A stretch of 9,362 nucleotides of DNA from Clostridia bacterium (GTDB taxonomy: Bacteria > Bacillota > Clostridia > Christensenellales > Borkfalkiaceae): positions 1-9,362 of the forward strand of contig CAAFYG010000056.1 of assembly GCA_900767195.1 (NCBI GenBank), in the 5' to 3' direction. Positions 1 to 6,258 of the stretch are shown in pieces. Both the position numbers and the translations under genes were made by a program. Position 1 is the first letter of the stretch. Each line of letters opens with the position of its first letter. The notes under the pieces were generated by a model, which saw only the letters and a program-made list of their open reading frames with translations, did not search any database and was not told the DNA's origin.

Positions 1-122
1 ATCGAAAATCCCCCGCGCCCCCCGCCCCCGCGCCCCCCGTCCCCGCACCGCAAAGAGCCGCCTCCGCACCGCAAAAGGCCGCCCCCGCACCGCAAAAAAT
101 CGCAGAGGGGAAAAGCCGATGA
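1..122 (+). CDS. C-terminal tail of an upstream gene, probably yqfC (partial)
   Basis: Only the end of this gene is in the window; the first whole codon is at position 3 and the frame closes with TGA at 120-122. Seen: the last 39 residues are Pro/Ala-rich and end in three imperfect heptads (APQRAAS, APQKAAP, APQKIAE). The TGA overlaps the ATG of the next gene in an ATGA arrangement, typical of translational coupling, and this is the main reason for choosing this frame; the other two frames are also open here. Known: in Bacillus and Clostridia the gene directly before yqfD is yqfC, a small sporulation protein. Inference: this could be YqfC with an unusual low-complexity tail. No conserved YqfC residue is visible, so the identity rests on synteny alone. 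Confidence 0.5.
   Translation, partial: RKSPAPPAPAPPVPAPQRAASAPQKAAPAPQKIAEGKSR
43..105 (+). repeat. Three tandem 21-bp repeats
   Basis: The core CCGCACCGCAAA starts at 43, 64 and 85, an exact 21-bp period, with diverged remainders in each unit. The period is a multiple of three, and in the likely coding frame each unit encodes one heptad of the Pro/Ala-rich tail of the upstream gene. Confidence 0.8.
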
Positions 123-1075
123 GCGCGTCGATCGTATGGCACGGCGAAAAATTTCTGCTGCGCGGCAAAACCCCCGAAATCGCCCTTACGCGCCTGAAAA
201 ATGCAAAAATCGACCTGTACAACGTAAAAAAAATCGAAAATAACGCCGTAACATTCAATGTAAAAGGCAAACAGGCGCGAAAAGTTTTTGCAATTTATCC
301 GAAAACGTGGTATAATAAGATAGAGCGCGGCGGCTACGAAGCGCAATCACTCGGCGAAACGGGGATCTTACCGCGCCTGAAATCGCTGAAAAATCGCGCG
401 GGCTTGCTCGCGGGCGCGGCGGCATTTCTGTTCGTCACGGCGATTGCCGATCGTTTCACGTTAAGTACGGTATACACGGGCGACGGCGCGTTGTGCCAAA
501 AAGCAAAGCGTATCGTAAAAGAAAGCGGTATAAGCGCGTTTACGCAGCTTACCGAAGCGCAGACGGAAGAACTTTCCGCAAAAATTCTCGCGCTCGACGG
601 CGCGGGGTACGCTTGCGTAAAAAAGAAAGGCACGGTGCTGTACGTAGAGGCGCGAAGATCGCCGTTCGAAAAAACGCAGCCGAAAAAAGGCGATATGTGC
701 GCAAGGCATAAAGGCACGCTCAAATGTCTCACCGTCCTTCGCGGCGCGGCGGCGGCGAAAATCGGCGAAAAAATCGAAATCGGCGCGCCGCTCGTATCCG
801 CCGCCCTGAAATCGGGCGAAGGCGAAAGCGCGAAATACACGCAAACCACAGTCGTCGCCCGCGCCGAAATTTCCTGCGTATACGAAGCGGAAACGAAAGC
901 GGAAAGCGCAGCCGAAGCGATCGCCGTAGCGAAATTCTGTATTTCCGAAACCGAAAACGTCGCAGTCGCAAACGACGGAGCGATCCGCATCGAAAAGTTT
1001 GGCGCAACAAAGCAGAGCGGCGAAATCTATCTCGTGAAAATCGAATACACGGCAATCGAAACGCACAACTACTAA
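119..1075 (+). CDS. yqfD: YqfD-like sporulation membrane protein (short form)
   Basis: This is a 318-residue protein with the layout of YqfD, a sporulation-associated membrane protein encoded beside phoH in Firmicutes. Residues 1-92 form a soluble N-terminal part containing the YqfD-like stretch LYNVKKIENNAVTFNV (33-48). One transmembrane segment follows at about 95-111, preceded by a basic stretch. Residues 112-318 would be extracytoplasmic and include SGISAFTQL and a GTVLYVEARR strand as in the family. ATG 119 is preceded by AGAGGGG (104-110) at 8-nt spacing and overlaps the previous stop. The family is usually near 400 residues; here the region from about 245 (VVARAEISCVYEAE) seems to pass directly to the C-terminal helix/strand (KAESAAEAIAVAK to LVKIEYTAIE), so an internal module of roughly 75-80 residues appears to be absent. 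Identity rests on architecture and synteny; overall divergence is high. Confidence 0.8.
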   Translation: MSASIVWHGEKFLLRGKTPEIALTRLKNAKIDLYNVKKIENNAVTFNVKGKQARKVFAIYPKTWYNKIERGGYEAQSLGETGILPRLKSLKNRAGLLAGAAAFLFVTAIADRFTLSTVYTGDGALCQKAKRIVKESGISAFTQLTEAQTEELSAKILALDGAGYACVKKKGTVLYVEARRSPFEKTQPKKGDMCARHKGTLKCLTVLRGAAAAKIGEKIEIGAPLVSAALKSGEGESAKYTQTTVVARAEISCVYEAETKAESAAEAIAVAKFCISETENVAVANDGAIRIEKFGATKQSGEIYLVKIEYTAIETHNY

Positions 1076-1102
1076 GCCGCCGAAAAATATTAAGCCGCCG
1101 AA
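1073..1102 (+). repeat. 18-bp duplication spanning the yqfD stop codon
   Basis: The 12-mer TAAGCCGCCGAA occurs at 1073-1084 and again at 1091-1102, so the TAA stop is repeated in the same frame 18 nt later. The remainder of the 97-nt gap to phoH is A-rich with repeated ATCAAA words. I see no hairpin or terminator in it. Confidence 0.6.
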
Positions 1103-1172
1103 GAACAATCAAAAAAACGATCAAACAACCATCAAAAAATCACAAAAACCACGGAGCGAAAAGCAAAGCGAA

Positions 1173-2213
1173 ATGAAAAACGAAGCGCACACAACGAAAT
1201 ACTTCAAGGCAACTTCGGCGGACAGGCTGTACGAGCTGCTCGGCGCATACGACGAGAATTTAAAAACGCTCGAAGCCGAACTCGGGGTAGAAATCTCGCT
1301 TGCGGACGGATTAACTTTAAAAATCACGGGCGAAGAGAGTGCGGCGGAGCTTTGCGAAAAAACGCTTCAGGCGGCGATGATTGCGGCGAAAAACGGCGAA
1401 AAAATCGACGAGCGGCAGATTTTATACTGTATCGAAGCGGCGAAAGCCGGCGAAGCGGAAGAAACGGGAAAGCTTTTCGACGGTATCGTAGCCACCACCG
1501 CCACGGGCAAGAAAATCAAGTGCAAAACGCTCGGTCAGAAGAAGTACGTGGAAGCGATCGAGAAAAACGCCGTAGTATTCGGCATCGGTCCTGCCGGCAC
1601 GGGAAAAACGTATCTCGCCGTAGCGAAAGCGGTGGCGGCGTTCAAGGCAAAAAAGGCGGAAAAAATCATTCTCACGCGCCCCGCCGTGGAAGCGGGCGAA
1701 AATCTCGGCTTTCTTCCCGGCGACTTACAGGAAAAAGTCGATCCGTACCTGCGTCCCCTGTACGACGCTTTGCAGGAAATGTTCGGCGCGGAGCAGTACG
1801 AAAAGCTGATGGAACGCGGCGTCATCGAAGTCGCGCCGCTTGCGTACATGCGCGGCAGAACGCTCTCTTCCGCGTTCATCATCTTAGACGAAGCGCAGAA
1901 CACCACGCGCGAGCAGATGAAAATGTTTTTAACGCGTATGGGCGAGGGTAGCCGCGTCGTCGTCACGGGCGATATCACGCAGATCGATCTTCCCCGCGGC
2001 AAATCCAGCGGACTTTCCCACGCGGCGAAAATACTCGAAAACGTAGAGGGAATCAAGGTGTGTTTGCTTTCCGATAAAGACGTGGTGCGCCACCCGCTCG
2101 TGATGCGCATCGTAAAAGCCTACGAAAAAGACGAAGAAGCCCGCGAAAAGGCGCTCGAAGCGAAAGAAGGTCGCGAAGAAGCGCAGTCGGGCGGCACAAA
2201 GGAGAAAACGTAA
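1173..2213 (+). CDS. phoH: PhoH-family ATPase
   Basis: The protein is a 346-residue PhoH/YlaK-type P-loop NTPase, a cytoplasmic ATPase thought to act in RNA metabolism and usually linked to ybeY and era. Residues 1-100 are the N-terminal domain with the family signature DENLKTLEAELGVEI (27-41). The Walker A motif is GPAGTGKT (139-146), followed by ILTRPAVEAGENLGFLPG (166-183). Walker B is FIILDEAQNTT (235-245), the sensor region is VVVTGDITQIDLP (262-274), and the conserved end DVVRHPLVMRIVKAYE lies at 303-318. Residues 319-346 are a charged tail. All catalytic motifs are intact and length is normal. The start at 1173 has only a weak GGAG (1153-1156), 16 nt upstream, but places the N-terminal domain correctly. 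The stop lies 1 nt before pgpH. Confidence 0.97.
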   Translation: MKNEAHTTKYFKATSADRLYELLGAYDENLKTLEAELGVEISLADGLTLKITGEESAAELCEKTLQAAMIAAKNGEKIDERQILYCIEAAKAGEAEETGKLFDGIVATTATGKKIKCKTLGQKKYVEAIEKNAVVFGIGPAGTGKTYLAVAKAVAAFKAKKAEKIILTRPAVEAGENLGFLPGDLQEKVDPYLRPLYDALQEMFGAEQYEKLMERGVIEVAPLAYMRGRTLSSAFIILDEAQNTTREQMKMFLTRMGEGSRVVVTGDITQIDLPRGKSSGLSHAAKILENVEGIKVCLLSDKDVVRHPLVMRIVKAYEKDEEAREKALEAKEGREEAQSGGTKEKT

Positions 2214-2214
2214 A

Positions 2215-3708
2215 ATGAATCCGAACGTATCGAAAATGCGGCGATGGACGAAGAGCGACGTATGGAGCAGCGCGCTTTTATTCCTGCTGAATTTATTTAT
2301 ATTGCTGATCGTGGTAGCCACGCTTTTAATGGGCGGAAGCCTCGGTAATATCAAACAAACGCTCGAAGAAAACAAGGCGAATTATATCTATATCGGTTTT
2401 TGCGTGATGCTGCTCGTTTTTATCACGTACTTTTATTTTTTCTTTGAAGAAAGATCGGTGCTGTACGAAGGCAAGAGTATCGTGCTTGTGTTCGCCATTC
2501 TCGATTTAAGCTTTATCCTGTGCGTGCTTACGGGCAAATGGCTCAATGTGTACGCCCGCCCCGTCGCGCTGTGCGCGCTTTTAACGTTCATTCTTCTCGG
2601 CAGAAGAAGCGCAATGTTCATGAATATCGTCAACGCGCTGCTTCTGTTCATTTTCGATAACTTTTCCACCGTCACGCCCTCGGCGCAGAGCATCTATTCC
2701 GCGCTGATGATCGCGTTTTCGGGCGGTATGATCGCGATATTCGCGGCAACCCGGCTTCGCACCCGCCTGCGTGTGGTACTTGTGGGGCTGTTGATCGCCG
2801 CGCCGATGGATTTCATCATCTTTCTGCTCGAAATTTCTTCGATTGCCTCGGGCGGTACGGCGTTCGATCACACGGGCGTGGCGCGCAATATGTGGATCAG
2901 CCTCGGCTACGGTTTCATCGGCGGTATATCGTCGGCGGTGTTGTTCCTTTTGTTCCTGCCCCTTTTCGAAGCGATGTTTTCGGTGCTTACGGTATTCCGC
3001 CTGCGCGAACTCACTTCGCTCGATTCTCCGCTTCTTAAAAAGCTCAAAGAAGAAGCGCCCGGCACGTACAATCACTCCGCCGTGGTTTCTCAGCTTGCCG
3101 AAGAGTGTGCCGTCGCGCTCGGGGAAGACGCGGAACTTGCCCGCGCCGCCGCGCTGTATCACGACGTAGGCAAACTGCACCACCCCGAGTATTTCACCGA
3201 GAATCAGGGCGATTACAACTTGCACGACGAGCTTACGCCCGAGCTTTCGGCGGATATTATCCGTTCGCACACGATCGACGGACACGATCTGATTTTAGCC
3301 AATCACCTGCCCGAATTTTTCGCGGACGTTGCGTTGCAGCATCATGGCACGCTTACGATCCGCTACTTCTACGTAAAGGCGCAGAAGATGTACGGCGGCG
3401 AAGTGAATAAGGAAGATTTCTCGTACACAGGGCCTAAACCGCAAAGCAAAATCGCGGCGATCATCATGATCGCGGACGCGGCGGAAGCCGTTACGCGGTC
3501 GATGGCGAGCAAAAAACCCGAAGAAGTGGAAAAGCGCGTGCGCGAGATTATCGAAGAACGCATGAATCAGGAACAATTCGCCGAGTGCGACGTAACCATG
3601 GCGGATCTCACGCTGCTGCGGCTCACGCTCGTCAACGCGCTCACGGGCGTGTATCACAAGCGGGTAGAGTACCCCTCTATCCATTACGGCAAGAAAGAGG
3701 GCGAATAA
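2215..3708 (+). CDS. pgpH: 7TM-HD c-di-AMP phosphodiesterase, PgpH/YqfF family, lacking the ectodomain
   Basis: This 497-residue membrane HD phosphohydrolase belongs to the family that hydrolyses the second messenger c-di-AMP (PgpH of Listeria, YqfF of Bacillus). Hydrophobic segments lie near 19-40, 57-77, 88-106, 113-130, 134-150, 160-178, 186-206 and 226-252, matching one N-terminal anchor plus seven helices. The HD domain follows at about 265-490. Likely metal ligands are H287 (GTYNHS), H316-D317 (ALYHDVGK), H352 (RSHT), H376-H377 (LQHHG) and D421 (MIADAAEA), so catalysis should be intact. The family normally has about 700 residues with a large extracellular domain between the first and second membrane segments; here only about 16 residues (41-56) separate them. 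AAAGGAG at 2198-2204 sits 10 nt before ATG 2215, inside the end of phoH, indicating coupled translation. Confidence 0.95.
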   Translation: MNPNVSKMRRWTKSDVWSSALLFLLNLFILLIVVATLLMGGSLGNIKQTLEENKANYIYIGFCVMLLVFITYFYFFFEERSVLYEGKSIVLVFAILDLSFILCVLTGKWLNVYARPVALCALLTFILLGRRSAMFMNIVNALLLFIFDNFSTVTPSAQSIYSALMIAFSGGMIAIFAATRLRTRLRVVLVGLLIAAPMDFIIFLLEISSIASGGTAFDHTGVARNMWISLGYGFIGGISSAVLFLLFLPLFEAMFSVLTVFRLRELTSLDSPLLKKLKEEAPGTYNHSAVVSQLAEECAVALGEDAELARAAALYHDVGKLHHPEYFTENQGDYNLHDELTPELSADIIRSHTIDGHDLILANHLPEFFADVALQHHGTLTIRYFYVKAQKMYGGEVNKEDFSYTGPKPQSKIAAIIMIADAAEAVTRSMASKKPEEVEKRVREIIEERMNQEQFAECDVTMADLTLLRLTLVNALTGVYHKRVEYPSIHYGKKEGE

Positions 3709-3710
3709 AA

Positions 3711-4211
3711 ATGCGGAAGAAGTTTATTCTCGAAGCGTTCGGCGAAAACGAAGCGGACGTGATCGATCGGGAGAACGCGGAAAAAATCGAAGCCGCGCTT
3801 TCTGATTTCGTGCAGACGGACGTGCCTTTGAAAATCGAGTGCGAATTCGTGGACGAAGAAGAAATCCGCCGGCTGAATAGCGAGATGCGCGGGATCGATA
3901 AGGTGACGGACGTATTGTCTTTCCCCGAGCTTGAAAATATCAAGGGCAAGCCGATTAAAAAAGCGGAACACCCGTTCGAGCTGGACGAAGACGGCGCGCT
4001 GCTTATCGGCTCGCTCGCCGTTTGCGTGAAGCGCGCGAAAGAGCAGGCGGAAGAGTACAATCATTCGTATTATCGCGAGCTGAATTATCTGATCGTCCAC
4101 GGTATCCTGCATTGTTTAGGCTACGATCATATCGAAGAGAAAGACAAGGCGGAAATGCGCGCGAAAGAGGAAGAAATTTTAGGCGGCATGGGCATTACGC
4201 GCGAAGCGTAA
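3711..4211 (+). CDS. ybeY: Endoribonuclease YbeY (16S rRNA maturation)
   Basis: The product is a 166-residue zinc-dependent endoribonuclease of the UPF0054/YbeY family, involved in 16S rRNA 3'-end processing and ribosome quality control. The metal-binding signature HGILHCLGYDH is at 130-140 (ligands H130, H134, H140). The conserved DKVTDVLSFP is at 63-72, and the strand LLIGSLAVC at 97-105. Residues 73-96 form a slightly long loop before this strand. The frame is open upstream into pgpH, but ATG 3711 is chosen because it lies 2 nt after the pgpH stop, has AGAGGG (3696-3701) at 9-nt spacing, and gives the normal family length. Function is unambiguous; dgkA and cdd, which usually follow, are missing and era comes next. 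Confidence 0.97.
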   Translation: MRKKFILEAFGENEADVIDRENAEKIEAALSDFVQTDVPLKIECEFVDEEEIRRLNSEMRGIDKVTDVLSFPELENIKGKPIKKAEHPFELDEDGALLIGSLAVCVKRAKEQAEEYNHSYYRELNYLIVHGILHCLGYDHIEEKDKAEMRAKEEEILGGMGITREA

Positions 4212-4245
4212 AAGCAAAAGACACAAGGAGAGAAAAACGAAAGCA

Positions 4246-5151
4246 ATGAGAAGCGGTTACGTGGCGGTGATCGGCAAAGCCAACGCAGGAAAAAGCACGC
4301 TCATCAACGTGATGGTGGGGGAAAAAGTATCTATCGTATCTCCGCGCCCGCAAACCACGCGGGATCGGATTTTAGGCGTTCTTACGGAAAAGGATAGTCA
4401 GATCGTGTTTGTGGATACCCCCGGTATTTACAAGGCGCGCAACGCGCTCACCGATCTGATGATGCGCACCACCGAAGAAAGCTCGAAAGACGTAGACGCG
4501 ATTCTGTACGTGATCGACGGGCATGAAAAGCTGACGGACGAAGATTTTTCGCTGATGCAAAAGTACCGCGCGCAGGCGGAAAAAAGCAAAATTCCGTTCG
4601 TTGCGGCATACACGAAAACGGACATTATGCCCAAGGAAAAAATCCCCGGCGATCTCGCGCTGTTCGCGGAAAAACTCGCCGGCACAGACGTCTTTCCCGT
4701 TTCCGCAAGGCGGGGGAAAAACGTGCGCGCGCTCAAAGAATTTCTCGTGAATTTACTGCCCGAAAGCAGCAAGGTGTTCGAAGAAGAAATCGTGTCCGAT
4801 CGCAGCGAAAAATTTATGATCGCCGAAATCATGCGCGAAAAAATCCTTTTGAAATTCGATCAGGAAATTCCGCACGGGATCGCGATCGTGATCAACACGT
4901 TTCAAAAAAACGAAAACGGCGTATACGATATCAATCTCGATATCGTGTGCGAAAAGCAGGCGCACAAGGCGATTTTAATCGGCAAGCAGGGCAGGGCGAT
5001 CAAAGAAGTGTCGTCGTTCGCGCGGCAGGATATGGAAAAATTTTTGCAAAGCAAAGTGTTTCTCACCACGTATGTGAAAGTCAAAGAAGATTGGCGCGAT
5101 CGCCCGAATTTAATGAAGGAATTCGGCTACGAAAAGCCGCAGACGCTTTGA
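4246..5151 (+). CDS. era: GTPase Era (30S assembly)
   Basis: This 301-residue protein is Era, a GTPase that binds the 3' end of 16S rRNA and acts in 30S subunit assembly. The GTPase domain contains G1 GKANAGKST (10-18), the G2 region PRPQTTRDR (33-41), G3 DTPG (57-60), G4 TKTD (123-126) and G5 SAR (153-155). The C-terminal KH RNA-binding domain spans about 200-285, with the GxxG loop in IGKQGRAIKEV (245-255) and the family ending KVKEDWRDRPN (278-288). Length is typical. The G4 motif departs from the canonical NKxD, with Thr replacing Asn; G1 also has A in place of the usual P and V (GxPNVGKS). AAGGAGAG (4225-4232) precedes ATG 4246 by 13 nt, somewhat long. The 34-nt gap after ybeY suggests the same transcript. 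Confidence 0.98.
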   Translation: MRSGYVAVIGKANAGKSTLINVMVGEKVSIVSPRPQTTRDRILGVLTEKDSQIVFVDTPGIYKARNALTDLMMRTTEESSKDVDAILYVIDGHEKLTDEDFSLMQKYRAQAEKSKIPFVAAYTKTDIMPKEKIPGDLALFAEKLAGTDVFPVSARRGKNVRALKEFLVNLLPESSKVFEEEIVSDRSEKFMIAEIMREKILLKFDQEIPHGIAIVINTFQKNENGVYDINLDIVCEKQAHKAILIGKQGRAIKEVSSFARQDMEKFLQSKVFLTTYVKVKEDWRDRPNLMKEFGYEKPQTL

Positions 5152-5190
5152 GTGCATAAAAGTGCGAAAAGCCGCTCATTCTGTAAAAAA

Positions 5191-5196
5191 AGGAGG
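5191..5196 (+). promoter_or_regulatory. Strong ribosome binding site for yqzL
   Basis: AGGAGG, a perfect match to the anti-Shine-Dalgarno core, stands 7 nt before the GTG at 5204. It is the best such site in the window and decides that this small GTG-initiated frame is a real gene. Confidence 0.85.
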
Positions 5197-5203
5197 GCGG
5201 AAC

Positions 5204-5326
5204 GTGCGCAGAGAAAACGAAGAAACCAAGGCGGCGAAGCTTGCGTGGGAGCTGTTCGAAAAGACGGGCGGCGTCAGCTATTATATGCTGTACCGCGAGC
5301 TGACGGATAAAAATTTAAAGCCGTAA
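5204..5326 (+). CDS. yqzL: YqzL-family small protein
   Basis: This is a 40-residue protein starting with GTG. Its core, KLAWELFEKTGGVSYYMLYR (residues 12-31) followed by EL, resembles the YqzL-like family, small proteins of unknown function encoded between era and recO in many Firmicutes; typical members have a W-x-x-F-x-x-T-G-x-x-x-x-Y-L-x-Y/F-K-E-L pattern. It lies 52 nt after era and 12 nt before recO, exactly the expected position, and has an excellent ribosome binding site at 5191-5196. The N-terminal residues are charged; there is no membrane segment or signal peptide. Function is not known. It is easily missed because of its size and GTG start. Confidence 0.85.
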   Translation: MRRENEETKAAKLAWELFEKTGGVSYYMLYRELTDKNLKP

Positions 5327-5338
5327 AAAAGAGGCGGA

Positions 5339-6226
5339 ATGGAAATCAAAACGGACGCGATCGTGCTGCGGGCGGCGGATTATAAAGACGCGGATAAAAT
5401 TTTAACGCTTTTAACGCCTTCTGCGGGTAAGCTCACGGCGGGCATCAAGGGCGTGAAAAAATCGGGCGCAAAGCTCGCGTTTTCCGCGCAGCCGTTCGCT
5501 TTTTGCGAGTACGTGCTTGCGCAAAAGGGCGGCAGATACACCGTCACGTCCGCATATTTGCACGACGGGTTTTTCCCGCTCCGCACGAATATCACGCGCT
5601 ATTACGCCGCGTGCGCCGCTATGGAAATTGCGGACGAGCTTTCGGCGGAGGGCGCGGAAAACGAATCGCTTTTCGTTGCGGCAGCGCAGGCGCTGCGTTC
5701 GCTTGCCTATGCCGAAGAAACCGAATCGCCTGCCGAAATCGTTTCGGCGTTTCTTCTCACCGCCCTTTTTGAAGCGGGGTACATGATCGATCTCGACGGC
5801 TGCGGGGCGTGCGGGCGCGAAATCGAAGAAAATTCGGTTTGCTATTTCGATTTTTCCGGCGGCAGATTTTTATGCGGAAGTTGCGGCGCGGCGGCGGGCG
5901 GCGCAAACGAAAATTTGGTGCGCGCAAGCGCGAAAACCTACGATTTTTTGCGGAAAATCAGCGGAATTTCATGCGAAAATGCCCTAAAAACCGCCGATTT
6001 TTCCCCGAATTTCGAAGAAAAACCCCTGAAAATCGAAGAAAAAACGGGCAAAATCGAAGAAAAACCGCCGAAAATCGAAGAAAAACAAAGCGAAAACGAC
6101 GCGGAATTGCGCGCTTTGCGATTACTCAAAACTTATCTCTCAAACAAAACCGAGCGGGACTATAAATGCTTTACGGAATTTTACCGCTTGTATCGCGACG
6201 ATTTCAAAAAGAGTTTTCGCGAGTAA
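5339..6226 (+). CDS. recO: DNA repair protein RecO with repeat insertion
   Basis: RecO is a recombination mediator that works with RecR to load RecA on SSB-coated single-stranded DNA. The N-terminal OB-fold is at about 1-80 (typical start MEIKTDAIVLRAADYKDADK; also GKLTAGIKGVKK at 30-41). The helical domain follows at 82-150. A zinc-finger-like set of cysteines is at C155, C158, C179 and C182 (CGAC...CGSC). The end FTEFYRLYRDDF at 278-289 is a canonical-looking C-terminal helix. The protein has 295 residues, longer than the usual ~240-260; the excess lies at about 221-254, where EEK recurs every seven residues (226, 233, 240, 247) in a KIEEKPP-type heptad repeat. ATG 5339 follows yqzL by 12 nt with a modest AGAGG at 5330-5334. 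Confidence 0.95.
   Translation: MEIKTDAIVLRAADYKDADKILTLLTPSAGKLTAGIKGVKKSGAKLAFSAQPFAFCEYVLAQKGGRYTVTSAYLHDGFFPLRTNITRYYAACAAMEIADELSAEGAENESLFVAAAQALRSLAYAEETESPAEIVSAFLLTALFEAGYMIDLDGCGACGREIEENSVCYFDFSGGRFLCGSCGAAAGGANENLVRASAKTYDFLRKISGISCENALKTADFSPNFEEKPLKIEEKTGKIEEKPPKIEEKQSENDAELRALRLLKTYLSNKTERDYKCFTEFYRLYRDDFKKSFRE
6010..6090 (+). repeat. 21-bp tandem repeat inside recO
   Basis: AAATCGAAGAAAAA begins at 6030, 6051 and 6072 with a partial earlier copy (TTCGAAGAAAAA) near 6011, giving a 21-bp period and about 3.5 units. It is in frame and encodes the EEKPLKI / EEKTGKI / EEKPPKI heptads of RecO. Confidence 0.85.
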
Positions 6227-6258
6227 AAAATACATATTTAAAGGACATATTTTCAAAA

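Noticed and set aside
334..1124. Several long open frames on the - strand and in the other + frames over yqfD
   Set aside because: They overlap the yqfD frame, have biased Arg/Phe compositions, and result from stop-poor GC-rich codon use.
2581..3285. A 234-residue antisense frame opposite pgpH
   Set aside because: The pgpH frame has an intact membrane/HD architecture; the antisense product is charged low-complexity with no domain.
3585..3710. Upstream extension of ybeY into pgpH
   Set aside because: The 42 additional residues are Arg/His-rich, lie over the conserved pgpH end, and the ATG at 3711 has a good ribosome binding site and gives the family length.
6002..6090. Frameshift or disrupted recO
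   Set aside because: The frame is continuous and the canonical C-terminal helix follows the repeat, so it is an in-frame insertion rather than a broken gene.
6166..6258. Upstream extension of the Mrr-like protein starting inside recO
   Set aside because: It would overlap recO by 61 nt, the extra 31 residues only mirror the conserved recO C-terminus in another frame, and better-placed starts with AAAGGA or GGAG exist at 6259 and 6277.
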